NCBI RefSeq assembly: GCF_016583795.1
Contig: NZ_NRRS01000037.1
Span: 1 to 34,964 of the forward strand
DNA: 34,964 bases
Source: Rhabdochromatium marinum
Lineage (GTDB): Bacteria > Pseudomonadota > Gammaproteobacteria > Chromatiales > Chromatiaceae
Direction: 5' to 3'
The number at the start of each line of letters is the position of its first letter. Positions within the stretch are counted from its first letter, which is position 1. A program made the position numbers and the translations under genes. Below the pieces are notes generated by a model. That model worked only from the letters and a program-made list of their open reading frames with translations, ran no database searches and had not been told where the DNA came from. This document shows positions 1 through 8,248 of the stretch, in pieces.

Positions 1-133
1 CATCGGCGCTGTCCTTGGGTTGGGTTGCACCTCCAAGACTACGCCTTTCCCGGACTCCTGCCGCCCCATGCCTCGCGCTGATCACCTACTGAAATTGTTG
101 GTTTTGGACCGAGGGATGATCAAGGCCAGATGT
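1..133. mobile_element. Foreign DNA truncating the adjacent kinase gene
   Basis: The homology of the minus-strand kinase to receiver domains stops abruptly at about position 133, right after the MDIQMP motif. The sequence beyond it no longer encodes a receiver. This fits the end of an inserted element or another rearrangement junction. I could not assign an insertion-sequence family, and no transposase is recognisable in this short stretch. A target-site duplication cannot be checked because the other end lies outside the window. A deletion junction is the alternative. Confidence 0.4.
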
Positions 134-3100
134 GGCATCTGAATGTCCATCAGAATCAAATCGAAGGGGTGGGCCAGCGCCTGCTCAACGCCACTGAAGC
201 CGTCGTTGGCCGTGGTAACGCGAAGGCCCAGCTCGCTCAGCAGCACTTGGGCCAGTTCGCGGTTGAGCGGATGGTCTTCCACCACCAGCACCTGACGCCC
301 GCACAGGGTGGCGTGATCGGCCGCCGACAGCTTATTCCAGCCGTTGGCGCGGTTGGCGACGCCGCTGTCGGCCCGCGCAGCGGCGATCTGCGCCGGCTCG
401 TAGGCTACGCGCAGGGGCAGGCTGAAGCGAAAACAACTGCCCTGTCCGGGGGTGCTCTTCACCTCAATCTGTCCGTCCATATGCTCGATCAGGCGCTTGC
501 TGATTGCCAGCCCCAGCCCGGTGCCGCCATAGCGGCGGGTGGTGGAGCTGTCACCCTGGGAGAAGGCGGTAAACAGCTGCGCGTGTTGCTGAGGCTCGAT
601 GCCAATGCCAGTGTCGTGTACCTCAAAGCACAGCAGCGGGATCTCTGCGGCCAGGTGGCTGGGCTGGGCGGCGGTGATCCGTATCCGGATCTCGCCCTGT
701 TCGGTGAATTTCACCGCATTGCTGGCTAAGTTGGTCAGTACCTGGCCCAAGCGCAGGGGGTCGCCGATCAGATGGCGCGGAGTGCCAGTGGCGATCTCAA
801 AGCGTACTGACAGCCCCTTGCGCTCGGCTGGCTCGTGGATGACGGCGCTCAGGGTGTCAAGCAGTTGTTCGAGCGCGAAGGGGCGCTGTTCAAGTTCCAG
901 GCGGTCGGCCTCGATCTTGGAGAAGTCGAGAATGTCGTTGAGCAACGCCAGCAACTGCCGGGCGGCGGTGATGGACTTTTCCAACTGCGCGCGCTGCTCG
1001 GGATGCACGGCCTGGTGCTGCGCCAGGTAGGTCATGCCAATCACGGCATTCATCGGCGTGCGGATCTCATGGCTCATGTTGGCGAGGAAGCGACTCTTGG
1101 CCTGATTGGCCGCTTCGGCTTCGGCGGCCATCGCGTTGGCCCGTTCAATCGAGGCGGTCAGCGCCCGATTGAGCTGCTCCTGCGCCTCGCGGGCCTGGCG
1201 CTCGCCGAGATACTGGCGGTGGCGCCCCAGGGTGGCGGCAAAGTTGTCCGCCGCCAACTGCAAAAGCGCGCGCTCAGTGGGGGTGAAGTCGCGCTCCTGC
1301 TCGGTGTCGTCGAAACCGACAAAGCCGATCAGTTCGCCATCGACACGCATGGGTTGCATCACACAGGACTTGATCGACTGCGCAGCCAGGGTCGCGCGCA
1401 CCGTGGCCATCTCAGGCGGCAACGCATCGAGTGAACTCAAAAAGAGTGGCTTGCCGGCCAGAAACTGGTCGATTAAACCGGGAAAGGCCTCGAAGGGAAT
1501 GTTTTGCAGATGATCGATCTCAGAGCTGACTCCTTCGCGACACCATTCATGTGTATTGGACCAGGTTCGCGCCTGCAGGTCGTTGTGAAACAGATAGGCG
1601 CGCCCGGCATGCAGATGGGTGCCGAGGATTTTCAGACAGCGTTTCAGTCCTGCGTCAATGGCGTCGATGCGCAGGTTGGCATTGGCCAGCGCCAGCCGGG
1701 AGGCGGTGGCATGGAAGGCGTTGAGCTCGCGCAGTTTGACTTCCGCCTGTTTGTGCTCGGTGATGTTGACGATAATGCCATCGAGCCACACCAGCTGCCC
1801 GGCCTCATCATAGGTGCCCTGTCCGTTTTCCTGCACCCAGCGTTCGCTGCCGTCGCGGTGGCTGATGCGATAGTTCAGTTCAAAGGAGGCGTGATCGGCC
1901 ACGGCATGCTGCACCTGTACAAAGATCCGCTCGCGATCCTCAGGGTGGATCAGCTCTGCATACTTACGCGCCTGGGTACCGAGAAAGTCAGTGGCCGGGT
2001 AACCGCTCAGTGCCTTGATGCCGTCGCTGATGTAGTCCATGGTCCAGTGGCAATCATTCAGGCAGCGATAGACGACACCAGGCACATTTTGGGTCAGGGA
2101 GCGGAACTTTTGCTCGCTCTCGCGCAGGGCCTGCTTCTTGGCCTGGGTTAGGGTCAGATTGGCCGACAGGGCGGCGGCGGCCTGCGCCTGCCGACGCAAC
2201 AGGTAGAGCAGACTGACCAGTAGGGCGCTCAGCACCACCGCCACGGCCGCCCAACTCAAGGCCTGCTGGCGCTGATGGGCGGCGATGTCGGCCAACAGGG
2301 GCGCGATGGCTTCCTCGACCATCACGGTCAGTGGCCAGTGGGCGATAGGACGCACGGACACCATGCGCGCTGATTCCGTTTCGCGTTCCATCATCTGTGA
2401 AACCATGTCGGTGGTGGCTGGCCTCAGCGCGCGGATCTCGGGGATCATGGCTCCCGTCTGTACTGTTGCACTGGGCTGTTGTACCACCCGCTCGCCAGCG
2501 CGGGTGGCGACCGTGACCCGGGTGCCGGTCAGCTGATCAGCCACCACCAAGGCTTCGCTGAGCCATTCGACATCGAGAATGGCCACTACGGCACCATTGA
2601 AGTTGCCCTGCGCGTCGAGCACCGGGCGACTCAGGGCGAGAAATGTGTGATCGGGATAGGCGCGCGAGTGCATGAGTTCCGACAGCAGCGGCTGATCGCG
2701 CGGATCCTCGCGATGGCGCACGAAATAGCTGCGATCAGCCACCGACGGTGGCTTGCCTTTGGAGGTACAGGCGATGATGCGCCCGGTGCGATCAAGCAGC
2801 AAAAAATCCAGGAGCACCGGCACCTGATCGCGGCGCGGGCGCAGCATAGCGGCAGCCATGGCCGGCCCATCGGTGATGGGTTGAATCTGGCGGATCTGGA
2901 TCAGGGTGCGATCAAGTTCCGCCAGGCGCGCCTGTATTAGTGACTCTTCGGTCAGCGCCAGCCCCTCGGTGCGCGCCTGCGCACTCTCCAGCAGATGTTC
3001 GGAGAAGTCGCGCGTGCCGAGCAGATATTGGCTAAGTACCAGACCGAGCAGGAACAGCCATAGCAACAAGGTGGCCAGGATGGACAGATGCTGCCCGCGC

Positions 3101-3183
3101 TGCGAGCGCGACCAGGGTTCTGCGGCCAATGGGGCTGCTGGCGGCGCAGCGGTTGGATTGAAAGTCGGCGATGTTGGTTCCAC
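82..3183 (-). CDS. Hybrid sensor histidine kinase (PDC/CACHE-PAS-GAF-HisKA-HATPase), receiver domain truncated
   Basis: This is a membrane sensor kinase of 1033 residues. A first membrane helix (about 32-55) and a second (about 307-330) enclose a periplasmic PDC/CACHE-like sensor domain. A PAS domain (about 358-478), a GAF domain (about 488-655), a HisKA domain with SHEIRTP (phospho-acceptor His705) and an HATPase domain with DTGIGI and [10 protein letters not shown] follow. A C-terminal receiver starts at [14 protein letters not shown] and contains the expected phospho-acceptor Asp1013 in LILMDIQMP. Only about half of the receiver is present: 16 unrelated residues follow before the stop. The start is GTG at 3183. 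The kinase core looks intact, but intramolecular phosphotransfer to a folded receiver is probably lost. The ligand is unknown. Confidence 0.85.
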   Translation of the reverse strand: MEPTSPTFNPTAAPPAAPLAAEPWSRSQRGQHLSILATLLLWLFLLGLVLSQYLLGTRDFSEHLLESAQARTEGLALTEESLIQARLAELDRTLIQIRQIQPITDGPAMAAAMLRPRRDQVPVLLDFLLLDRTGRIIACTSKGKPPSVADRSYFVRHREDPRDQPLLSELMHSRAYPDHTFLALSRPVLDAQGNFNGAVVAILDVEWLSEALVVADQLTGTRVTVATRAGERVVQQPSATVQTGAMIPEIRALRPATTDMVSQMMERETESARMVSVRPIAHWPLTVMVEEAIAPLLADIAAHQRQQALSWAAVAVVLSALLVSLLYLLRRQAQAAAALSANLTLTQAKKQALRESEQKFRSLTQNVPGVVYRCLNDCHWTMDYISDGIKALSGYPATDFLGTQARKYAELIHPEDRERIFVQVQHAVADHASFELNYRISHRDGSERWVQENGQGTYDEAGQLVWLDGIIVNITEHKQAEVKLRELNAFHATASRLALANANLRIDAIDAGLKRCLKILGTHLHAGRAYLFHNDLQARTWSNTHEWCREGVSSEIDHLQNIPFEAFPGLIDQFLAGKPLFLSSLDALPPEMATVRATLAAQSIKSCVMQPMRVDGELIGFVGFDDTEQERDFTPTERALLQLAADNFAATLGRHRQYLGERQAREAQEQLNRALTASIERANAMAAEAEAANQAKSRFLANMSHEIRTPMNAVIGMTYLAQHQAVHPEQRAQLEKSITAARQLLALLNDILDFSKIEADRLELEQRPFALEQLLDTLSAVIHEPAERKGLSVRFEIATGTPRHLIGDPLRLGQVLTNLASNAVKFTEQGEIRIRITAAQPSHLAAEIPLLCFEVHDTGIGIEPQQHAQLFTAFSQGDSSTTRRYGGTGLGLAISKRLIEHMDGQIEVKSTPGQGSCFRFSLPLRVAYEPAQIAAARADSGVANRANGWNKLSAADHATLCGRQVLVVEDHPLNRELAQVLLSELGLRVTTANDGFSGVEQALAHPFDLILMDIQMPHLALIIPRSKTNNFSR

Positions 3184-3481
3184 TGGTTGATTCCAGGGCT
3201 CAATCAGCGCAGCTGATCACTGAACCATGAGTGTAAGTCTTGCTCATGGTGAAAATCCAGCAGTGCTTCGCTGAGCGCGTGCAGCTGCGATGTTGCGGCA
3301 TTGCTCCAAACTCCTGTGGTATTGATAGACTAGCTAGAAGGTCAGTGAAAATGGATTGTACGGCTATGTCTATGCCGGATGAGAGGCATTTGTGTGAGGC
3401 TGCCCAGATTGGACCCTTAATTGTTTGAGGTACCAGCAAAAGGCTGTATCTGTTGTTTCCACTTTCTGCGTTGCCGGTGCC
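3184..3481. other. Intergenic region with a possible minus-strand gene remnant
   Basis: This gap separates the divergent kinase and trkH genes. On the minus strand about 43 codons (3204 to about 3335) read as protein-like sequence with the core LHALSEALLDFHHEQ and end at TGA 3204-3206. The frame is closed upstream by a stop and has no ATG, GTG or TTG start. It may be the tail of a lost gene, or chance. I see no convincing promoter or terminator. Confidence 0.25.
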
Positions 3482-4927
3482 ATGCACTTATCACTTGTTT
3501 TCAGAATTCTTGGTCTCTTTGCGATCCTGTTTAGCGTCACCCTGCTTGCGCCGATCTGTGTTGTTTGGATCTTTCAGGAACCGACAGTCAAACCTTATTT
3601 GCAGCCGCTGCTGGGCTCATTGGCGTTAGGGGCTGCACTCTTTGCAGCTGGTTTTCGCCGTGGTCACCGGCTTGGTGTGCGTGAAGGCTTTTTGATCGTC
3701 ACCCTGTTCTGGGTATTGGTCAGTTTCCTTGGGGCTTGGCCTTTTGTGCTGGGGTTAAAGCTCGAAATGATCGACGCTCTTTTTGAGTCGGCCTCGGGCT
3801 TTACCACCACCGGCGCCACCGTCATTGTGGACTTGGATCAGCTGCCACGGTCGTTGCTGTTTTATCGTCAGGAGATTCAGTGGCTGGGTGGTATGGGTGT
3901 TGTGGTGCTTGGCTTGGCGGTAATGCCGGTACTCGGTATTGGTGGTATGCAGCTGTATCGTGCTGAAGTACCCGGACCGATGAAGGATGAAAAGCTCAAA
4001 CCGCGTTTGGTTCAAACGGCACGGAGTCTGTGGCTGATCTATTTGCTCTTAACCATCGGCTGTGCGCTGAGCTACTGGGCGGCTGGAATGGGGCTGTTCG
4101 ATGCCATCGCCCACAGTCTCAGTACGGTATCGACCGGCGGTTTTTCTACGCATGACGAGAGTCTGGGTTACTTCAATAACGAAGTGATCGAACTCGTTGC
4201 CGTCGTTTTTATGCTGCTGGCGGCGATTAACTTTAGTGTGCATTTTTTGGTGTGGATCAAGCGGGACCCGCGTTTCTATGTGCGGGATTCCGAGGTTCGC
4301 GCATTCCTGCTTTTCGTGCTCGGTACTGTTATTTTGGTTGGATTATTGCTCTGGGTTGAAGATCATCAGAGCGGGCTGCATCTGAGCCTGCGCGATGCCG
4401 CCTTTGAGGTCGTCTCCTTGGTAACCAGTACTGGATTCGGCATCGTCGATTATTCCCACTGGCCCGATTTTCTGCCCATTCTGCTGATGGTGATCAGCTT
4501 TGTTGGCGGCTGTGGCGGCTCCACGGCGGGTGGCATCAAAGTGATCCGGGTCATGTTGCTGTGGAAGCAGGGCTGGCAGGAACTGCAACGGCTGTTGCAT
4601 CCGCATGCGATTTTGAATGTTCGGCTGGGCCACCGGGTTGTTGATGCCACTGTTATCCAGGCGGTTTGGGGTTACTTCGCGCTCTATGTGACGGTTTTTG
4701 TGTTGCTCGCCTTATTGATGATCCATGCGGGATTGGATCCGATTTCGGCGTTTGCCGCTGTTGCAACCAGTATCAATAACCTTGGCCCCGGGCTTGGCCA
4801 GGTTGCTTATCATTTCGCTGACGTCAGTGATTCCGGAAAGCTGGTGGCGGTGATTGCCATGATTCTGGGACGGTTGGAGATTTTCACCATTCTGGTCATG
4901 TTATCGCCGGACTTTTGGCGGCGATAG
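3482..4927 (+). CDS. trkH: TrkH-family potassium uptake channel subunit
   Basis: This is an integral inner-membrane protein of 481 residues that forms the K+-conducting pore of the Trk system and normally works with the cytosolic NAD-binding TrkA subunit, which is not in this window. It shows the four pore-loop repeats of the family, each with a selectivity-filter glycine: SGFTTTGAT (about 105-113), STVSTGGFS (about 215-222), VTSTGFGI (about 313-320) and NNLGPGLG (about 430-437). Hydrophobic helices run along the whole length. I chose ATG 3482 because MHLSLVFRILGLFAILFS aligns with the usual N-terminus of the family. A TTG 57 bases upstream is in frame but would add a non-homologous leader. 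Base composition is less GC-rich than in the glucan synthase gene downstream. Confidence 0.93.
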   Translation: MHLSLVFRILGLFAILFSVTLLAPICVVWIFQEPTVKPYLQPLLGSLALGAALFAAGFRRGHRLGVREGFLIVTLFWVLVSFLGAWPFVLGLKLEMIDALFESASGFTTTGATVIVDLDQLPRSLLFYRQEIQWLGGMGVVVLGLAVMPVLGIGGMQLYRAEVPGPMKDEKLKPRLVQTARSLWLIYLLLTIGCALSYWAAGMGLFDAIAHSLSTVSTGGFSTHDESLGYFNNEVIELVAVVFMLLAAINFSVHFLVWIKRDPRFYVRDSEVRAFLLFVLGTVILVGLLLWVEDHQSGLHLSLRDAAFEVVSLVTSTGFGIVDYSHWPDFLPILLMVISFVGGCGGSTAGGIKVIRVMLLWKQGWQELQRLLHPHAILNVRLGHRVVDATVIQAVWGYFALYVTVFVLLALLMIHAGLDPISAFAAVATSINNLGPGLGQVAYHFADVSDSGKLVAVIAMILGRLEIFTILVMLSPDFWRR

Positions 4928-4990
4928 GAGTCCTTTGGACGGCATCAATGACGGGATGACCGTTAACGAATGTTCATTTCTCATCACCAC

Positions 4991-5006
4991 CTTTGGGCAC
5001 TAAACT
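4991..5006 (+). promoter_or_regulatory. Shared upstream motif, copy 1 (carbonic anhydrase 1)
   Basis: The 16 bases ctttgggcactaaact match ctttgacaactaaact at 6893-6908, upstream of the second carbonic anhydrase, at 13 of 16 positions without a gap. The shared CTAAACT resembles a sigma-S-type -10 element (CTAYACT). I see no good -35 at the right spacing. It ends 38 bases before the chosen start codon. A role as promoter is inferred. Confidence 0.35.
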
Positions 5007-5044
5007 ATGGGTTCGTTCAATCCGGTCTTTACAGGGTGATGTCA

Positions 5045-5797
5045 ATGAAAATCAATAAAAAATTTGCCTTTACAACTAGCGTTCTCGGCACGCTCGTCGC
5101 CAGCTCGGCGGCTTTCGCCGGGGCTGGACCGCACTGGGGGTATGAGGGGGAAGAAGGACCCAGCCACTGGGGCGAACTCGATGCCAATTATGCGGTCTGC
5201 GCCAGCGGGCGAAATCAGGCGCCGATCGACGTGCATGATGCCGTTGATGCCGAGCTGCCTCCGGTGGAATTTCACTACAAAGCCGGTGGTTGGGATGAAG
5301 TCAACAACGGCCACAGCATTCAGGTCAACTATCAACCGGGCAGTTCCATTAAGGTCAATGGTCACCGTTACGAGCTCAAGCAGTTCCATTTCCACACGCC
5401 GAGCGAAAATCACGTCGAAGGGCATGAATTCCCGCTGGAAGCCCACTTGGTCCACGCCGACGCGGATGGCAATCTGGCTGTTATTGCGGTGATGTTCGAG
5501 CAAGGGGAAACGAATCAAGCCCTGGCTGATGCCTGGGAAGAGATGCCCGAACACGCTGATGAACACCATAAGCTTCTGCACCAGGTCTCCGCCGAAGCCT
5601 TGTTGCCAAGTTCGCATGAGTATTATCGCTTCAATGGGTCTTTGACCACGCCACCCTGTTCCGAGGGGGTTCTGTGGCTGGTGATGAAAGAACCCGTCAC
5701 CGCATCGGCCGAGCAGATTGAGCATTTTGCCAAGGTGATGGGGCATCCCAACAACCGCCCCATTCAGCCCACCAACGCCCGCATGGTTGTGCAATAA
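5045..5797 (+). CDS. Exported alpha-class carbonic anhydrase (copy 1)
   Basis: This is a zinc enzyme interconverting CO2 and bicarbonate, 250 residues long. A signal peptide (1-25, ending SAAFA) sends it to the periplasm. The mature part has the full alpha-class signature: zinc ligands His115 and His117 in QFHFHTPSEN and His134 in LEAHLVH, the proton-shuttle region NNGHS (His90), the gate threonine in SLTTPPCSEGV (Thr201), and Cys52 with Cys205 as the probable disulfide. ATG 5045 is preferred over in-frame ATGs at 4970 and 5039 because it has AGGG eight bases upstream and starts directly with a signal peptide. A close paralogue lies at 7037-7807, with a yfdX-like gene between. It may feed bicarbonate/CO2 to the cell or buffer periplasmic pH. 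Confidence 0.93.
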   Translation: MKINKKFAFTTSVLGTLVASSAAFAGAGPHWGYEGEEGPSHWGELDANYAVCASGRNQAPIDVHDAVDAELPPVEFHYKAGGWDEVNNGHSIQVNYQPGSSIKVNGHRYELKQFHFHTPSENHVEGHEFPLEAHLVHADADGNLAVIAVMFEQGETNQALADAWEEMPEHADEHHKLLHQVSAEALLPSSHEYYRFNGSLTTPPCSEGVLWLVMKEPVTASAEQIEHFAKVMGHPNNRPIQPTNARMVVQ

Positions 5798-5892
5798 GCT
5801 GTCGCACCGTTATTAGGTGGTGCTGGGATTAACAAAATTTCATGCACCCGTCAGTGTCTGTTAAGCCGTATAAGCTCAGAATAATCACCATA

Positions 5893-5913
5893 CCGAAGTC
5901 CAGAGGGCTTCGG
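5893..5913 (+). other. Hairpin upstream of the yfdX-like gene
   Basis: CCGAAG (5893-5898) and CTTCGG (5908-5913) form a stem that can be extended inwards by CC/GG with one bulge. No T-run follows, so it is not a typical intrinsic terminator. It could protect or regulate the transcript. Confidence 0.35.
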
Positions 5914-5968
5914 CAGTTGTGAACTGAAAACCAGTGACTCGCGGATGATGCGAGCGGGAGTAATGGCG

Positions 5969-6808
5969 ATGCAGATGTCGAAAAAAGTCCTGCTAACCAG
6001 TGTATTGGCCTTGTCCGTGGCCGGTGGTGTGACCGGTCAATTGATGGCTGCAACCAATGCGGCCAGTGCCAATGCGTCAAGCGGGTCTGCGGCGGCTGAC
6101 AGCAACAGCACGCAATCCTCACCGGAGGCTGCGGATATCAGCGGGATCTCAGAGCATGGAATGACGGCGATCAGTGATATCCAGCTCGCGCGTATGGCGA
6201 TTAATGACGGCTACACCGACAAAGCCGGTGAGCTGCTCAACCAGGCGCGCACCCTGTTGGATCAGGTCGAGGAAGAAAATCCGCCTGTCACCGTGCGCAC
6301 CGAGGTTAAGGTTGGCGACCAACCGGCGAAGAAGAAGTCAGTGACTGGCAAGCCCAACATGATTCCGATTTTGAGCGAAATTGGCATCATTGAGGCTGTC
6401 GTGCCGGAAGAGGCCGGATCAGCTGCGGCATCAGACGACCCAGGCTCAAGCTCAGACGCAGACTCAAGCACGGCGCACTCAAGCAAAGTGCAAAAGTCCG
6501 CCGCAATTGCCAAGGCAAAAACGCAATTGCAACAAGGCGATGCGCAAGCGGCGGTCGAAACCTTGGAGCCGGTTGAGCTGGCACTGGTGGCGCGGGTGGT
6601 GAGCATGCCGCTGAAGGAAACCAGCCAACATTTGGATGAGGCCCGAAATCAGCTGGCAGACTCGAAATTCCACGAAGCCAATCTGTCATTGAAAGCCATT
6701 GAGGATGGGCTGGTGGTGGCGACCAAGTCCGTGATTGAGTCGGTTGCTGCGATGGCACCGAACTCCAGCAAAACCGGCAAGGATGGTGCCAGCAGGAAGG
6801 ACAGCTAA
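5969..6808 (+). CDS. YfdX-family protein, probably exported
   Basis: This protein of 279 residues has an N-terminal hydrophobic leader (about 6-27) and the YfdX-family pattern: a helix with AISDIQLARMAINDGYTDKA, then LLNQARTLLDQVEEE, and a C-terminal part ending LSLKAIEDGLVV. Escherichia coli YfdX belongs to the EvgA acid-response regulon and has a still poorly defined, chaperone-like role. That is family knowledge, not shown here. An Ala/Ser/Asp-rich low-complexity insert (about residues 142-172) makes it longer than the usual roughly 210 residues. ATG 5969 has GGGAG eight bases upstream; ATGs at 5945, 5948 and 5963 are in frame. It sits between two carbonic anhydrase genes and is followed by a strong terminator. 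Confidence 0.8.
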   Translation: MQMSKKVLLTSVLALSVAGGVTGQLMAATNAASANASSGSAAADSNSTQSSPEAADISGISEHGMTAISDIQLARMAINDGYTDKAGELLNQARTLLDQVEEENPPVTVRTEVKVGDQPAKKKSVTGKPNMIPILSEIGIIEAVVPEEAGSAAASDDPGSSSDADSSTAHSSKVQKSAAIAKAKTQLQQGDAQAAVETLEPVELALVARVVSMPLKETSQHLDEARNQLADSKFHEANLSLKAIEDGLVVATKSVIESVAAMAPNSSKTGKDGASRKDS

Positions 6809-6843
6809 CCCCTGGTGGTTGATTGGAACCATTCCTGAGAACA

Positions 6844-6871
6844 AGCCGCATCCTGGGTGCGGCTTTTTTTT
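6844..6871 (+). terminator. Rho-independent terminator after the yfdX-like gene
   Basis: AGCCGCA (6844-6850) pairs with TGCGGCT (6858-6864) across a 7-base loop, and a run of T residues follows directly. This is a classical intrinsic terminator, so the second carbonic anhydrase needs its own promoter. Confidence 0.9.
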
Positions 6872-6892
6872 CGCCTGATGAGAATTTGCCGG

Positions 6893-6908
6893 CTTTGACA
6901 ACTAAACT
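6893..6908 (+). promoter_or_regulatory. Shared upstream motif, copy 2 (carbonic anhydrase 2)
   Basis: The bases ctttgacaactaaact match the motif at 4991-5006 at 13 of 16 positions. It lies just after the yfdX terminator and 128 bases before the start of the second carbonic anhydrase, where a promoter is required. The CTAAACT part resembles a sigma-S-type -10. Confidence 0.35.
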
Positions 6909-7036
6909 CTAACCTGAGGTGCCGACGCCAATTGTGATGATCGTCCTTGGGGGCAGTCAAGCGCGCCGCTCCTCGCGGACTCGACTGAACACAAGCCTGA
7001 ACACAAACAAGCATCAATTGCATAATGGAGCCTCGC

Positions 7037-7807
7037 ATGTATAAACAACACCCGGTTTCGGCGTCTCGTCTTGCCTCGGTTTGTCTGGCGACTTTATTCG
7101 TCCTGTCTGCCTCGCCAGTGTATAGCGAGGACGGAGCCCATTGGGGATACGAGGGCAAAATAGGGCCAGCGCACTGGGGAGAGCTGAATCCGGCCTGGCA
7201 CATGTGTGGCGAAGGCCACAATCAATCGCCTATCGACATTCAGGGCGCGCTTGATGCCGACTTACCGCCGATTGACTGGCATTATTCCGAAAAAGTCAAT
7301 GACGAAATTGTCAATAACGGACACACCATCCAAATCAGCTATAAGCCCGATAACTGGATTTTTGCCAATGGACACGACTATCAACTGCGGCAATTTCATT
7401 TCCACTCACCCAGTGAGAACCACATTGGCGGACGGGAATTTCCTCTCGAAGCGCACTTGGTGCATACAGATGCCGCTGGCAATATCGCGGTGGTGGCCGT
7501 CATGTTTGAAGAGGGGGCCGCGAACCCCCTGCTCCAAGCTGCATGGCAGATCATGCCGCAGGAACCGGGCACCCATAACCCACTGCCAGCACGTCCCTCC
7601 GCCGTTGGCCTGCTGCCAAAACAACGCGACTATTATCGTTTCAACGGCTCCCTCACCACACCACCCTGCAGTGAGGGTGTGCTGTGGATCGTCATGAAGC
7701 AACCCGTCACCGCCAGTCGCGAGCAGATCGCTCGTTTCGCCAATGTCATGGGGCACCCCAATAATCGGCCGTTGCAGCCGATTTATGCGCGCGCTGTGCT
7801 TCAGTGA
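7037..7807 (+). CDS. Exported alpha-class carbonic anhydrase (copy 2)
   Basis: This protein of 256 residues is a clear paralogue of the product at 5045-5797. It has a signal peptide (about 1-30, ending SPVYS), zinc ligands His121 and His123 in QFHFHSPSEN and His140 in LEAHLVH, NNGH (His96), SLTTPPCSEGV, and a cysteine pair (Cys57 and the cysteine of PPCSEGV). All residues needed for CO2 hydration are present in both copies. ATG 7037 is chosen over the in-frame ATG 7025 because GGAG lies six bases upstream. It is transcribed separately from yfdX because a terminator intervenes. Confidence 0.93.
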   Translation: MYKQHPVSASRLASVCLATLFVLSASPVYSEDGAHWGYEGKIGPAHWGELNPAWHMCGEGHNQSPIDIQGALDADLPPIDWHYSEKVNDEIVNNGHTIQISYKPDNWIFANGHDYQLRQFHFHSPSENHIGGREFPLEAHLVHTDAAGNIAVVAVMFEEGAANPLLQAAWQIMPQEPGTHNPLPARPSAVGLLPKQRDYYRFNGSLTTPPCSEGVLWIVMKQPVTASREQIARFANVMGHPNNRPLQPIYARAVLQ

Positions 7808-7845
7808 GCCACCCGCACTAAGCAGCAGCGTTGCGGCTGCGTAAG

Positions 7846-7871
7846 ACCTGCCGGGGAACCCCCGGCCAGGT
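7846..7871 (+). terminator. Strong GC hairpin after carbonic anhydrase 2
   Basis: ACCTG-CCGGGG pairs with CCCCGG-C-CAGGT, leaving one unpaired base and a short loop. It lies 39 bases after the stop codon. There is no following T-run, so it may be a weak terminator or a stabiliser of the mRNA end. Confidence 0.4.
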
Positions 7872-7922
7872 GATGGGGGCGTCTCTGATGCTCCTCGCTG
7901 GTGCCCCCCTTTTCGCGCCCTC

Positions 7923-7940
7923 TGTGCGCTAGCGAACAGA
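7923..7940 (+). promoter_or_regulatory. TGTGCG-N4-CGAACMGA element, copy A (Thivi_2564-type gene)
   Basis: The sequence TGTGCGCTAGCGAACAGA lies 64 bases upstream of the small membrane protein gene and points towards it. It matches the three other copies in this window (17448-17465, 17533-17550, 19479-19496) in both fixed blocks and in the four-base spacing. It is the most diverged copy, with CGAACAGA instead of CGAACCGA. Confidence 0.5.
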
Positions 7941-8004
7941 GCCTTTGCATGGCGATCATTTAGGCTTTGCCCTGTCTCGTATTCCATCTGACAGGAGCGC
8001 CGCG

Positions 8005-8193
8005 ATGCCTTTGATTACCTTGATTGTCACCCTTGCCGTCGTGGGCTTGATGCTATGGGCGATCAATACTTATCTGCCCATGGATGGAAAAATCAAAAAG
8101 ATATTGAACGTTGTTGTTGTGATGATCGTGATTCTTTGGCTGTTGCAGGTCTTTGGACTGCTGCCGTCATTGTCCACGATTCGCGTGGGTTAG
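8005..8193 (+). CDS. Small membrane protein, Thivi_2564-like
   Basis: This 62-residue protein consists almost only of two membrane helices (about 3-21 and 31-53) around a short loop, NTYLPMDGKIKKI. It fits the small family named after Thivi_2564 of Thiocystis violascens; no function is known. ATG 8005 has AGGAG (7993-7997) at good spacing, which decides against an in-frame upstream ATG at 7945. The upstream element at 7923-7940 ties it to the CsbD and DUF1523 genes, suggesting stress-linked expression. Confidence 0.75.
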   Translation: MPLITLIVTLAVVGLMLWAINTYLPMDGKIKKILNVVVVMIVILWLLQVFGLLPSLSTIRVG

Positions 8194-8248
8194 GAGGCTG
8201 CACCCGAACACTGACCGATTCGCCTTGATTCACTTTGGAGCCCCGCGC

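Noticed and set aside
3200-3487. 95-codon minus-strand frame upstream of trkH
   Set aside because: It starts inside trkH, has no family signal, and competes with a different, more protein-like frame on the same strand.
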